Made by a program: the position numbers and the translations under genes
Origin: Bacteroidales bacterium
GTDB taxonomy: Bacteria; Bacteroidota; Bacteroidia; Bacteroidales; ML635J-15
Assembly: GCA_017551515.1 (NCBI GenBank)
Contig: JAFZLK010000035.1
Location: forward strand, 1 to 64,000
Reading direction: 5' to 3'
Length of the DNA: 64,000 nt
The notes under the pieces: generated by a model
What the model was told of the DNA's origin: nothing
Seen by the model: only the letters and a program-made list of their open reading frames with translations
Databases searched by the model: none
Shown here: piece by piece, positions 45,396-56,000 of the stretch
How positions within the stretch are numbered: the stretch's first letter is position 1
How the letters are laid out: each line of letters begins with the position of its first letter

Positions 45396-46574
45396 ATGAA
45401 AGGTTTGTTTACGACTTCGAAAATGCTTGTGGGAAAAACAGATACGGCATTTGTCCGCTACCTGCACGACAAGATTCAGTGGGACGCACGATTGGTGGCA
45501 ATACTAGGAGCGCGCGGTGTTGGCAAGACCACAATGCTACTACAGCATATAAAAATGTATGACAACCTTGACGAATCGCTATATGTAATGGCTGACGACT
45601 TTTATTTCTCGCAGCATCGCTTGTTCGATTTGGCAATGTCGTTCTATAGGCAAGGCGGCAAAAGGTTGTATATCGACGAAATTCATAAATACAAGGGTTG
45701 GTCGAATGATATAAAGAATATTTACGATATGATTCCCGACCTAAAAGTCGTTTATACTGGCTCATCTATTTTAGACCTAGAAAAAGGTGGAGCCGATTTA
45801 AGCCGTCGCAAACTTGAATACAAACTGACGGGACTATCGTTCCGCGAGTACATCAACATTTCCAAAGGGTGGAATCTTCCAGCCTATGCGCTTGACGAGA
45901 TTTTGCATGGCGATGTAAAGTTTCCTTTGGACAAAGCTCGACCAATAGCATTGTTTGACCGCTATCTGCACGAAGGGTATTATCCGTTTTTCATAGAACA
46001 AAACTACGCTATGCGTCTGAACGGTGTGATAAAGCAAATGGTTGAGTTCGACATCCCCCAGTTTGCAGATATGACAGTTGCATCGGTGCAGAAACTAAAG
46101 AAATTGCTGTATGTATTGGCGCAGTCTGTACCGTTCAAGCCTAACTATGCCAACCTTGAGCGAGACCTTGAAATCCGTAGGAATACATTGCCACAATATA
46201 TGGCCTACTTGGAAAAGGCGGGAATTATAAGTGTTTTGCCTGCCAAAGCGCAAGGTATCAAGATGTTGCAAAAGATAGAAAAAGTATATCTTAACAATCC
46301 CAATATTGCATATTCGCTGTCGGAACAGGAACCGAACATTGGCAGTATAAGAGAGTGCATATTCTTTGCCTGGTTGCAAACAATGCACCATATTACCGCA
46401 TCAGATGTGTCGGACTTTGAAGTGGACGGTTATACCTTTGAAGTCGGCGGACATAACAAAGGCAAAGGTCAAATAGAGTCGGTGCCAGAAGGAATGGGTT
46501 TTGTCGTAAAGGACAATGAAGAATATGCCTATAGAAATGAAATTCCATTATGGATGTTCGGATTTATTTACTAA
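45396..46574 (+). CDS. AAA_14/DUF4143 ATPase
   Basis: The protein has 392 residues from ATG 45396. An AAA_14 domain comes first: Walker A GARGVGKTTM, Walker B RLYIDEIHKY, and the arginine-rich YTGSSILDLEKGGADLSRR. Then FREYINISKGWNLP leads into the DUF4143 C-terminal region (LEIRRNTLPQYMAYLEKAGI; VYLNNPNIAYSL), ending in a degenerate PD-(D/E)XK-like tail (FEVDGYTFEVGGHNKGKGQI). Family knowledge: very common, frequently transferred ATPases of unknown role. It faces the AI-2E-type gene with 38 bases between them. Confidence 0.88.
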   Translation: MKGLFTTSKMLVGKTDTAFVRYLHDKIQWDARLVAILGARGVGKTTMLLQHIKMYDNLDESLYVMADDFYFSQHRLFDLAMSFYRQGGKRLYIDEIHKYKGWSNDIKNIYDMIPDLKVVYTGSSILDLEKGGADLSRRKLEYKLTGLSFREYINISKGWNLPAYALDEILHGDVKFPLDKARPIALFDRYLHEGYYPFFIEQNYAMRLNGVIKQMVEFDIPQFADMTVASVQKLKKLLYVLAQSVPFKPNYANLERDLEIRRNTLPQYMAYLEKAGIISVLPAKAQGIKMLQKIEKVYLNNPNIAYSLSEQEPNIGSIRECIFFAWLQTMHHITASDVSDFEVDGYTFEVGGHNKGKGQIESVPEGMGFVVKDNEEYAYRNEIPLWMFGFIY

Positions 46575-46612
46575 AAACCGAAACACTCGAACTGCTAAAT
46601 TCTCAACTGAAT

Positions 46613-47836
46613 TTATTCCTTTTTGTCCACATTTTCCTGCTTATTCGTCCGCCTTCTATAATACCGCCTGTTAGTCCTCTTCTTGGTTGTGGGTTCGGTT
46701 GGTTTAGCGTTTGCATTTTGGAGTTTTTCCTCGTCTATGCCTCGCGTCAGTTTACGGACAATTTTGTATTCCGACAAAAATTCCTTCGCCACCACGCGCA
46801 ACACGGTATAAACAGGGATTGCAAGCATCATTCCCACAATGCCGTACAGCGTTCCGGCAACAATTATCACAATGAAAATCTCGAGCGGATGCGCCTTAAC
46901 ACTGCGCGAATAATAGAACGGCTGAAACACAAAATCGTCGATTAGCCTAACAACAACCACCACAATCAAAAGTCCGTAAATCTGCGGCATCGTGTTGGTA
47001 AAGAAGTCGGTGTTAACATTGGCTGCACCTATAAATATAATGCCAATCGCAGCACCAATCCACGGCCCGATGTAGGGAATTATGTTCAGAAAACCGCAAA
47101 GCAGACCTATCATCAGCGAAAGTCCGAAATTCTGTCCGCAAATTAGCATGCCAATGGTAATCAATGCAGAAACCGAAAGCATCTCGAACAATATTCCATG
47201 CAGGTAATTTTTGATAAGTCCGGGAAGCGTGTTGAGTATGCGAGTTGCCTTCTCCTCGTAACGCGTTGGTACAAGTGCCATTATTCCGCTACGGAAAAGT
47301 TTTGTCTCCTTTAGGAAGAAGTATGTGAAGAATGTTATTGAAAACAACGCCAAGAACAGCGACAGCGCGGTGCTTCCAATGTTCTCGACAAAGCCGCCGA
47401 GAGCCGAAAAGTTTATTATGTCCTTAACATTGTCTATCACAACATCTTCGGTCGAGAAGTCGGGCATTCCGAAAATCGGGTACGACCTTACAAACTCGTC
47501 AATCTTTTCTATTGGCTGGCTTAGTCCTGCATGCAAACTTTCGACATCAATGGTCTGGAACTGCGCCATCTGAGAGCCGATGAACGGAATGGTAAGCACG
47601 GCAAAAAGAGCCAGCACGCCCCATATAAGTATTGTGGTAATCATGGCTGAAACCCAGCGTGGCATCTGGAAGCGACCGAAGTGAATCTTGTCGAGCAACT
47701 TCACAATCGGACTCGATATTGCAGCAATGAAACCCGCAATCAGCAGCCACCACACAATGTTGGAAAAGTAAATGCAGAACAGCACAAGTATTGCCAGTCC
47801 AATGATTCCAATGATATATTTGCGGTATTTTGACAT
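46613..47836 (-). CDS. AI-2E family transporter (PerM-like permease)
   Basis: The 407-residue membrane protein has about eight helices. Its conserved block LLCGFLNIIPYIGPWIGAAI and the C-terminal AHPLEIFIVIIVAGTLYGIV are diagnostic for the family. The tail is basic and Thr/Arg-rich. Members include the AI-2 exporter TqsA and Na/H antiporters; the substrate here is unknown. It starts 1 base after the preceding gene's stop, forming a three-gene minus-strand unit (49729-46613). Confidence 0.88.
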   Translation of the reverse strand: MSKYRKYIIGIIGLAILVLFCIYFSNIVWWLLIAGFIAAISSPIVKLLDKIHFGRFQMPRWVSAMITTILIWGVLALFAVLTIPFIGSQMAQFQTIDVESLHAGLSQPIEKIDEFVRSYPIFGMPDFSTEDVVIDNVKDIINFSALGGFVENIGSTALSLFLALFSITFFTYFFLKETKLFRSGIMALVPTRYEEKATRILNTLPGLIKNYLHGILFEMLSVSALITIGMLICGQNFGLSLMIGLLCGFLNIIPYIGPWIGAAIGIIFIGAANVNTDFFTNTMPQIYGLLIVVVVVRLIDDFVFQPFYYSRSVKAHPLEIFIVIIVAGTLYGIVGMMLAIPVYTVLRVVAKEFLSEYKIVRKLTRGIDEEKLQNANAKPTEPTTKKRTNRRYYRRRTNKQENVDKKE

Positions 47837-47837
47837 T

Positions 47838-49028
47838 TTATTCCTTGTTTTCGTTTGAATTTTGTGAATTCTGCTTCTGTTTTTTCATAAACAGCGAGAA
47901 AAATGCTCCAGTCGGGCAAAGGAAGGTACACCACGGACGGTTTATGAAAATCGAAAGCACGAGCATTACACCAGCCAATATCAACACTGCGAGCGATGCA
48001 AACTGGAACTTGAATGCAGAGAACGGCTCAAAGTTCTCTATGCTTATATCAAGTGAAGTACACAGTATTGCGCCAAGCACAACGAGCAGTACATAACGCA
48101 AATAGCGCAACCATTTTGCAACTTTTGGCGAAATTTTCAACTTGTGCTTGGGATTAACCTTGCCGACAAGTTCCTGACAAGCTCCGAACGGACAAACATA
48201 CATGCAGTAGAATTGTTTTCCGAGGAAAAGCGGAGCCATAATTCCAGCCACAAACACAATGAATAGGAAAATCTCCATCTGCCAGTTCACACCCGACAGA
48301 AGCCATCCCGAAAGTTTCGCTATGCTGATGAACTGTCCCTGCCAGAATCCGAGTACACCTATCGAAGCAAGCAGCAGTATAATGCGGAATTTCCTTGTCC
48401 GCTGCGGTTCCCAGAAGCAGAATCCAGCAAAAAGCAGGAATACCATCGAGGCAATGAAGCCCACAAGATTGTTGTTCTGGTCGAAATCGACATCTGCAGT
48501 GCCAGAGCCTGCATAATTTTCGAGGCGAACTCTTACCGACTTCGATATTGCCGAACTTGAATATGTTGCACCGGTCACTGCATCCACCTGCTTCGCCTTT
48601 GCTTCGTCAACCGACAAGCCTGTCCAGTTTTCGAGGAAGCCCTTTTCGACCACGCGATTGAGGAACGATGGAGTTTCCGTATTGTCGAGCAGATGTATTT
48701 TCTGTACCTTGCCGTCGGGCGAAAGCAGTATTACGAGCGGAATATTTCCGTTGTAGCCCTTTATGTCGGCGCAGTACGGCATCGAGAAAAGTGCTTTGCC
48801 CACCATTTTTTCCGACTTGTCGTAGAGCAGGTAGCAGTCGTTGTCGGCTATATATTCGTAGTACGAGAAATTTTCAACTATTTCGGCGAAGCAGGCTGTT
48901 GAATCACCAAGTTCGGCAATGCGTTCGGGCTGCTTTGTTCCTATTTCGTAGTTGAACACCTTGCCAGATGTCAGGCAGATAGCCACGGCAAAGACGAGAA
49001 GGAGTCCTATTTTGATAAGTCTGTTCAT
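47838..49028 (-). CDS. FMN-binding, 4Fe-4S membrane protein (NosR/NapH-like)
   Basis: The 396-residue protein starts at ATG 49028, which overlaps the preceding stop as ATGA; the longer frame would run into the upstream gene. After one N-terminal helix comes an FMN-binding domain with DAVTGATYSS, where FMN is usually linked to Thr. Four to five membrane helices follow, then a polyferredoxin-like part with YCMYVCPFGACQE and WCTFLCPTGAF. Family knowledge: such proteins pass electrons across the membrane between flavin and FeS clusters. The electron donor and acceptor are unknown. The second Cys motif is shorter than a full ferredoxin site. Confidence 0.82.
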   Translation of the reverse strand: MNRLIKIGLLLVFAVAICLTSGKVFNYEIGTKQPERIAELGDSTACFAEIVENFSYYEYIADNDCYLLYDKSEKMVGKALFSMPYCADIKGYNGNIPLVILLSPDGKVQKIHLLDNTETPSFLNRVVEKGFLENWTGLSVDEAKAKQVDAVTGATYSSSAISKSVRVRLENYAGSGTADVDFDQNNNLVGFIASMVFLLFAGFCFWEPQRTRKFRIILLLASIGVLGFWQGQFISIAKLSGWLLSGVNWQMEIFLFIVFVAGIMAPLFLGKQFYCMYVCPFGACQELVGKVNPKHKLKISPKVAKWLRYLRYVLLVVLGAILCTSLDISIENFEPFSAFKFQFASLAVLILAGVMLVLSIFINRPWCTFLCPTGAFFSLFMKKQKQNSQNSNENKE

Positions 49029-49729
49029 ATTATGAAAATACAAGGTTTTTTGTTCAAGTCGATATTTGTCTTTTTCCACTCGGCGATTGACTTTGTGCAG
49101 ATGAATTCATCGTCGGAAGTAATGTTGAGGGCAATGCAGAGCATTGTCTGTGGCGAAAGTGTTGCCTTGAGGTCATCGAACAGACGGTTGTTGCGGTAAG
49201 GCGTGTCCATAAAAATTTGCGACTGACCTTCCTTTCGCGAGCGTGCTTCCAAATCGCGGAGTTTGCGGCTGCGTTCGGGCTGGTCGATGGGAATATATCC
49301 GTTGAAGGCAAAATTCTGTCCGTTCAGTCCCGAAGCCATAAGCGCCATCATCATTGAGCACGGACCTACCAATGGCACAACCTTTATGCCCTTGCGGTGA
49401 GCCATTGCAACTATCACATTTCCAGGGTCGGCGACACAGGGAAGTCCAGCCTCGCTGATAAGTCCAATGTTTTCGCCATTTTCGGCAGCGTCAAGGTAGT
49501 GCGTTATGTTGGTGTCGATGGTATGTTTGTTTAGCTCGTAGAAGGTTGTAGAATCGATATCAACCTCGCGGTTTAGCTGTCGCAAGTAGCGACGCACAGT
49601 GCGCACATCCTCCACAATGTAGTGTTTTATGGTTGGCACAAGCGTTACAAGCCGTTGTGGCACAACCTCGTCGAGCGGTGCCTCGCTTATCTTGTTTGGA
49701 ATAAGATACAGAATGCCTTTTGCGTCCAT
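49025..49729 (-). CDS. SAM-dependent methyltransferase, RsmI-like tetrapyrrole methylase family
   Basis: The 234-residue protein has RsmI-like blocks: LYLIPNKISE at the start (RsmI has LYLVATPIGN), LISEAGLPCVADPG, and KVVPLVGPCSMMMALMASGL. It is shorter than RsmI and differs in the N-terminal motif, as do the second RsmI-like paralogues common in Bacteroidetes. Target RNA is unknown. First gene of a three-gene unit. Confidence 0.8.
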   Translation of the reverse strand: MDAKGILYLIPNKISEAPLDEVVPQRLVTLVPTIKHYIVEDVRTVRRYLRQLNREVDIDSTTFYELNKHTIDTNITHYLDAAENGENIGLISEAGLPCVADPGNVIVAMAHRKGIKVVPLVGPCSMMMALMASGLNGQNFAFNGYIPIDQPERSRKLRDLEARSRKEGQSQIFMDTPYRNNRLFDDLKATLSPQTMLCIALNITSDDEFICTKSIAEWKKTNIDLNKKPCIFII

Positions 49730-49824
49730 TGTAATGGATTATTACACCTGCAAAAATACATAAATTTTCTATACTTTTTTTGTAAGTTTGCGCAAGATTT
49801 TAACCATCATTAAACGATATCATT

Positions 49825-50097
49825 ATGAATAGTAAGTTGGAAATATTGAAAGTAGTATTGCTAGCAATTATTGCTGGATGTTTAATAATTTTAGTAATAA
49901 AAAGATTTGACGAAAAAGAGCAAAGAGTTTATGTGTCAGGCGGTAATGTTAACGCAGAAGTGACAGGTTCTGTTGATGTCGATAATACGGTTGATATAAA
50001 TATTGAGGAAATAAACGGACATAGCGATGTTTTCTACAATAATTATAGCCGTGGTGATAAAGACAAATACTACCGAATACCAGTTATAACGCAATAA
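49825..50097 (+). CDS. Small single-pass membrane protein
   Basis: The 90-residue protein has a short N-terminus, one helix at about residues 7-26 (ILKVVLLAIIAGCLIILVIK) and a polar exported tail with VYVSGGNVNAEVTGSVDVDN. A TAAGTTTG box lies 34 bases upstream but without a matching TTTG. No family recognised. The layout resembles small anchored beta proteins; real gene status is likely but not certain. Confidence 0.55.
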   Translation: MNSKLEILKVVLLAIIAGCLIILVIKRFDEKEQRVYVSGGNVNAEVTGSVDVDNTVDINIEEINGHSDVFYNNYSRGDKDKYYRIPVITQ

Positions 50098-50193
50098 TTG
50101 CGTGTCTTTGAAATCCGTGGTGCGATGGCGGTATGATTTGCTATAAAGAAAAATGCAAGTGCCTGTTTTAAAGATACTTGCAATTTTTAGTGG

Positions 50194-50264
50194 TTGTCCC
50201 TGGAGGAATCGAACCTCCACAACCAGAACCAAAATCTGGTGCACTACCATTATGCAAAGGGACA
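50194..50264 (-). tRNA. tRNA-Gln (TTG)
   Basis: On the minus strand the acceptor TGTCCCT pairs with AGGGACA, and anticodon stem CCAGA/TCTGG encloses TTTTGGT, anticodon TTG. The bases 50193-50191 read CCA, so the tail is encoded here, unlike the other tRNAs in the window. Confidence 0.95.
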
Positions 50265-50290
50265 ATCGCTCCAACGCAAAATTGGGACTG

Positions 50291-50321
50291 CAAAAATATA
50301 CATATTTTGTAAGCGTGCAAA
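50291..50321 (-). promoter_or_regulatory. Promoter of tRNA-Gln
   Basis: Minus strand: TTTG (50321-50318), 19 bp, TATTTTTG (50298-50291). Perfect consensus, 26 bases before the tRNA. Confidence 0.8.
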
Positions 50322-50352
50322 ATAATTTTTGAAAAAATCATTTGTTTGTCGC

Positions 50353-50383
50353 TTTGAAAAGTGCGCCCAATGAAATATTTTTG
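50353..50383 (+). promoter_or_regulatory. Promoter of the TPR-ruvC unit
   Basis: TTTG (50353-50356), 19 bp, TATTTTTG (50376-50383). It covers the ATG at 50361, so translation must begin later, at 50403 or 50406. It diverges from the tRNA-Gln promoter. Confidence 0.8.
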
Positions 50384-50402
50384 CAGTTTCAAAATCAAAA
50401 CG

Positions 50403-52220
50403 ATGATGAAAAACTTTTGGCTCATCATACTCACCGCCATCTGTATGGCCCTTTCTCTGCCGGCAAAGTCGCAGGTAGAAACAAGCAATGTGCAGTTGGC
50501 AAGCAAGTACTACCAAAACGGTGAGTATGAGAAGGCTCTTACAATTTATCAGGACCTTTATGCACAGACCGAGTACAAAAGCTATCGTGATATGTACTTG
50601 TCATGCTTAACTTTACTAAAGCAGTTCGATGCCGCCGAAAAGTTTTTGAAAAAGGAAGCCAAGAAGAAGAAAAACGACTTCTACCTGCTCATCGATCTCG
50701 GAATGGTTTACTACAATCTCAACCGCACAAGCGAGAGCGAAGAACAATTTAATAAGGCAAAAGAACTGGCACTCGCTAACGAAAGTTCGGTGTCGAGTGC
50801 TGCAAGTGCATTCCAGATGTATCGTCAGTTCCAACATGCCATCGACCTTTACGAAAGAGCACAAAAGAAATTCCCAAACAAAAATTACGGACTCGAAATA
50901 GGCAATATCTATAGCGTTGAAAAGAACTACGAGAAGATGATGACACATTATCTCAACTATCTGAATCAAGAAACAGTAGGTACTGTCGAATCGCGTTTGT
51001 CGTATGTGATTGTCAATGATAGCGAGGACAAGGCTATTACAATTATTGAAAAATCTCTTGTGGAGCAAGCCCAGAAAAAGCCCAACAGTGCACCTCTTAA
51101 TTCACTTACAATATGGTTGTACACGCAGACCGGACGGAACGAACTTGCAATGAATCAGATTCTTGCATATAGCAAACGTATGGGACCTAGCTACGACAAG
51201 GAAGTTCTGGAATTTGGCAATGAAATGGCAAACATGAACGAAACAGAACTTGCGAAAAAAACATTTGAATATCTGCTGAAACGGAAACCTTCATCATCAT
51301 TTAGTAATGAGGCATACATCGGATTGCTTACAATGTCGTATAAAATTGCAGTTTCAAAATTGCATCCCGACAAAAATGAGCTTGAAGAACTTGATTCAAC
51401 AATAACGTTGGCAATAAAGGACATGGCAGTAACCAAAGCTTACGACTTGATAATTATCTCCGCCAAACTGAAGGCATTCAACCTTGGTAAGTGCGATGAG
51501 GCGATTGACAGGATAAACGAAGCAATAGCAAGTAACTACTATAAGCAGAAAGTTCCAGAGATGAAAATGCTTCTTGGTGATATTTACATGCTGAACAACA
51601 ATCCATGGGACGCAACACTTACCTATGCACAGATAGAAAAATCGAACGCAAGTGCCGATATAACAAGCGAAGCGAGATTCCGCAAGGCGAAATTGGCGTA
51701 CTACACTGGTCAATTCGAATGGGCGCAGGCGCAACTGGATGTACTAAAGGCTGGCACATCAAAGCTTATATCCAATGATGCATTGGAGCTTAGCCTGTTT
51801 ATCACCGAAAACTACGACATGGATACCACCGAGACCACAATGCAGACGTTTGCCCGTGCTGATTTTCTGACTTTCTCCAAACAATATGCCGAAGCTCTAA
51901 AATGCCTCGATACTATCGAACAGAAGTATCCAAGTCATTCTCTTTCGGATGATGTGCTATACCGCAAGGCTCAGATTTACGAAGAAATCAACGACCTGGA
52001 CAAGGCGGCATCGCTGTACAAGGAAGTCTTTACAAAATACGGCTTTGATGTTCTTGCCGACAATGCCCTGTTTAGGTATGCCGAAATATGTGAGCGTCAG
52101 GGCAAAAATAAGGAGGCAGAGGATTCTTATTTCAAGATTATTAGCGACTACTCTGGAAGCATTTATGCTGTGGACGCACGAAAAAGAATGAGGGCATTGC
52201 ACAATGGCACAAGCGATTGA
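50403..52220 (+). CDS. Exported TPR-repeat protein
   Basis: The 605-residue protein (start set by the promoter position) has a signal peptide MMKNFWLIILTAICMALSLP with cleavage after AKS. TPR motifs run through the whole chain (LASKYYQNGEYEKALTIYQD; YNLNRTSESEEQFNKAKELA) and end with DVLADNALFRYAEICERQGK, similar to periplasmic TPR proteins such as the YbgF/BamD type. No enzymatic domain is visible. Inference: a periplasmic scaffold. Its end overlaps ruvC by 17 bases, so the two are co-transcribed. Confidence 0.85.
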   Translation: MMKNFWLIILTAICMALSLPAKSQVETSNVQLASKYYQNGEYEKALTIYQDLYAQTEYKSYRDMYLSCLTLLKQFDAAEKFLKKEAKKKKNDFYLLIDLGMVYYNLNRTSESEEQFNKAKELALANESSVSSAASAFQMYRQFQHAIDLYERAQKKFPNKNYGLEIGNIYSVEKNYEKMMTHYLNYLNQETVGTVESRLSYVIVNDSEDKAITIIEKSLVEQAQKKPNSAPLNSLTIWLYTQTGRNELAMNQILAYSKRMGPSYDKEVLEFGNEMANMNETELAKKTFEYLLKRKPSSSFSNEAYIGLLTMSYKIAVSKLHPDKNELEELDSTITLAIKDMAVTKAYDLIIISAKLKAFNLGKCDEAIDRINEAIASNYYKQKVPEMKMLLGDIYMLNNNPWDATLTYAQIEKSNASADITSEARFRKAKLAYYTGQFEWAQAQLDVLKAGTSKLISNDALELSLFITENYDMDTTETTMQTFARADFLTFSKQYAEALKCLDTIEQKYPSHSLSDDVLYRKAQIYEEINDLDKAASLYKEVFTKYGFDVLADNALFRYAEICERQGKNKEAEDSYFKIISDYSGSIYAVDARKRMRALHNGTSD

Positions 52221-52767
52221 AAAGGATAGGATAATACTTGGCATCGATCCGGGAAGCAACATCATGGGCTATGGCATAATCCACGAGAAAGGGAAAACCA
52301 TAAATTTGGTGGCTTTCGGCATCGTGGATATGCGCAAGATGGACGATCATTTCACAAAGTTGAAATATATTTTCGAGCGCACTACACAGTTAATTGATGG
52401 TTTTCATCCCGATGAGATTGCCATTGAGGCGCCATTTCAGGGTAAGAATGTGCAGTCGATGCTGAAACTTGGTCGTGCTCAGGGAGCTGCCATAGCAGCA
52501 GGTCTGCAACGCACAATACCTATTTTTGAGTATGCCCCGCGTAAGGTCAAGCTTGCAATTACCGGAAATGGTGCGGCATCGAAAGAACAAGTGGCGGCAA
52601 TGCTGCAAAAACTTCTCAAAATAGAGGAGCTTCCCGAAAAATTGGATGCTACTGATGCAATAGCAATCGCCATGTGCCACTACTACCAGAAGCGCAGCTT
52701 TGTGTCGGGCGAAAGTCCATGCAAGAGCTGGAAGGAATACGCTGCGAAAAAGGGTATAAAAATCTGA
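52204..52767 (+). CDS. ruvC: Crossover junction endodeoxyribonuclease RuvC
   Basis: The 187-residue Holliday-junction resolvase has acidic residues Asp15 (GIDPGSNIMGYG), Glu75 (AIEAPFQGKN), and Asp148 and Asp151 (LDATDAIAIAMCHY), matching the four-residue RuvC active site. It works with RuvAB, which are not in the window. The start overlaps the TPR gene. Confidence 0.96.
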   Translation: MAQAIEKDRIILGIDPGSNIMGYGIIHEKGKTINLVAFGIVDMRKMDDHFTKLKYIFERTTQLIDGFHPDEIAIEAPFQGKNVQSMLKLGRAQGAAIAAGLQRTIPIFEYAPRKVKLAITGNGAASKEQVAAMLQKLLKIEELPEKLDATDAIAIAMCHYYQKRSFVSGESPCKSWKEYAAKKGIKI

Positions 52768-53047
52768 CAATAAGTTTCTATGCTTTAACCTAGCTTTTTT
52801 CGGTTTGCAGAACAAACGGAACCAATTAAGACGAATTAAATTACGCCAAATCACCACAAACATGGAATGTAGTTGTTAAAAACAAGTACAATGCAGTATC
52901 AAATGTCGAATTCATTTAAATCCAGAAATATAAACCCAGCATTTCGACAAGCTCAGTTACCTGTGAAACATTGAAACTTATAAACGCCGAAGGCATTAAA
53001 ACAGCGCAGCGTAGAAACGGGCGTAGCCCATAGAAACGGCTTTAGCC
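52768..53047. repeat. Convergent spacer with micro-palindromes
   Basis: No gene. The right part (52970-53047) contains GCCGAAGGC, CGGGCGTAGCCC and CGGCTTTAGCC palindromes separated by 'tagaaac', the same pattern as 38400-38610. Confidence 0.55.
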
Positions 53048-56000
53048 TTAGAAATACGCTCTAACCTCAACACTCGCCGTATGAATCACAGGCGAAGCCT
53101 CGCTCTTGCGACCTGTGTATGAGAGATTTATTTGCAATCCGTTAGCTAATTGACGCTGGAAGTTAAGCCCCCAAGTGAAGTTCATACCCGGCTGCAATCC
53201 TTGAAGCATTTCGTAGTCAATGGCGGAATTACCATCGCTTGCGTACTTATAATATATAAAGTTGAAATTTGCATTTAGCGAGCCTTTTTTCACTGAATTG
53301 AGACGGTACTCGATTCCAGTATTGTTGCTTGTAAGTTTTTCTGTTCCAGAAGTGTTTTCTTTGATTTCAAAATTGTATGTCAGCGAGATGCGATTGTTTA
53401 TGTTAGGCTGCACATTAAACTGGAAATCATCCTTAATGCTGCTAATTTTGTAATCCTTGGCTGAAAAATACTGCGATTCATAGCTTTTCTTGCCGAAAAT
53501 GGTAGTGTTTTGCATTCCCACTTTAGGCGAAATATTGTACCTTATAAGAATATTCTGCGTGAAATTTGTGCGAGAGTCGAACCCAGTGGTAAGCAAACTT
53601 TTGCCTTTCACCGACTGTACAATGTAATCGATGCCGAACTTTGGTTTACCTCGGTTGAACGACAAATTGTTACGAACCGAAGAGTTTAGCGGTACAAGTT
53701 CATCGGGATTTATATTGTTGGCAAACGGATTGGCAAATTCGGCAATTTTGTCCGAGGTGTTTTTCTGCGAAATACTATATGCAAACTGGTCGGAGAAACG
53801 ACTTAGAAACTTACGGAAACCTTTTTTCGATTTCCAGCGTACGGCGGGATTGATATTTAGGCTCTGGTTGAACTTATTGGAATACACTTTCACATATTCT
53901 GTCGATGGCATCAGCACGCGGATAAAGTTGGCTTGGTCAGCGAAAAATGCAACCTCAAACTCATCAAGTTCCTGAATACCATTGCCGTTGTAATCTGTCC
54001 AAGTGTAAACGCCTTGTCCGGGCGCAACTTCAATATAGGTGTATTCGATTTTATTTTCCAAGCCCGAACCTATTTCGTACAAGGTTGATGATGTTATCGC
54101 TCCCTTCCACAGTTTGAAGTTGTATTCGAGTTTGCCTGTTAGGTTGTCCTCAGGTTCGGCAGAGTATAGCATTGTATCACGCACTTGCAAAAGACGGTAG
54201 TTGACCGTTGCACGAAGACGATGATTGTCCTTTCCGCCCACTTCTGCCGACAATGACAGGTCGTGGGCACGGGTGGCATCTTTCAGAATATCAAGACTTT
54301 GCTTGCGGTCGTTGCGGAACTTGTACGACAGCGAAAACTTCTGACGTGTGGAATCGGATGTCCCTGCAAAACCTTCGTATTGGCTGTAAGAATAACTATT
54401 TGCCAGAAGCGAACCTTCGGAGTTGTGCCATACATTGCGTTCGCCTTCTTCGCGAGCGCCGACCATTATCTTGCCGAAAGTCTTGGAAACATCAAACTTG
54501 TGTCGCAGAAACTGAGTGGTATTCAGAGAATCGCGACTAGCAAGCAAAGATGCATCTCCCGAAATTCGCCAAGTACCAAGCTTGTAATCGGACGAAAAAT
54601 CGTTTTTCCATCCAGAATATTCTGCACCGCGATTTATGTACGACGTAGTGTAGAGCGAATTTCCGTGCTTGCGGTTGGCATATCGAATATGACCGCCGGC
54701 AACATTCTCGCAGTGCGAATCGGCATAGTACGAGTTTGTGTTCCAGTTTCTTGTGAATTCTGTTTCGCGGAAATATTCCACAGCCTCAAAGTTTTTGCTC
54801 AGAAATTCGTAGTTCACATCGAAACTTAAAGAGTTTTTCTCGGTTTTTACAATGTATTGTTCGGCGGTAGTTTTCACGGCTACACCAAAGTTGTCTCCTC
54901 CATCAAGTTTCGAGAATGTATTTATGTCGTTGTTCGACAATGCGACTTCAATCGATGCATTTGTTTTTTCTCCAAACTTAGACTTTGCCCCGAATGTAGC
55001 CATCTGCTTTTTCTGTGGTGCAACTATCTTGGTATAAGGAATATAATTTCCCTGCGGAACGCCATTTACAGGCGCAACCCATTCGTAAACCCTGCCGTTT
55101 GCCGCCGACACTCCGCGCACATAATCGCCCTTGTTTTCGCCAACGAGTGAGAAAGAAACCCTGTAGAAAGCATCGTTTTCGTTGGTGCTATACACAAAAA
55201 CCGAGTCGTATTGAATACCATCTACAATCGTATCAACGACCTTGTATCGAACCTCATCGATATTGAAACCGAGACTGTCGTAACCGGGAATTATAGCTCG
55301 GTCAAGGTTGTCGCCAATGCCCGACATCAAGCGCTTGTCGGAATCTCGCAAGTCGATGTTGATGGGCTGGTTCTTGCTGTCGCCTTCGTGGTAGAGGTTG
55401 AACCAGACTTCGGTATTGTTGATTTTCAAGCTGTTGGACGATGTTATCAGGAATCGCGTGTAATTCTGGTCGGTGTACTCGTACTCGACGATTATGCGCT
55501 TATCCTTGTTTATAGGCTGGTGGGCGGTGAATGTTATCTCGCCGAGGTTATAGTCAATCACATAGTCGCGGTCGCTACCGCGTGACATCAGAATTCCATC
55601 GATGTAAACCTTTTCGGTTCCAGCCAGCACAACGACATACGCCTCGTTGTTAGCGCCCGTGAGCCTATACGGACCTTGGTTGCCTTCAACTCCCGAAATT
55701 TGCATCTTGTGGTATTTGCCTTTAGCAACCGCCGTACCAAGAGAAGCGTTTAGTTCTCCCATGCCATGCTTTGCCGTCTCGAACTGCTTTTTGCCCGACA
55801 GGTGTATTCCCTGCGATTTCTTGTAATAACTAAGAAAATATCCCTGCGGTTTCTTCTGCTCGAAGTCTCCTGCCACAATTGCAAACTTGGAATTGTAAAT
55901 CTTTATGAAAACCTTGTCGAACTCCTGCAGGTTCTGCGAATTGCCATCGGGCTGAATTGGAATGTTATTGTCGCTTATTGCAGCCGTAATGAAAAGGTTA

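Noticed and set aside
50361-50402. Earlier ATG of the TPR protein gene
   Set aside because: It lies between the two boxes of a perfect promoter, so it is not transcribed from it.
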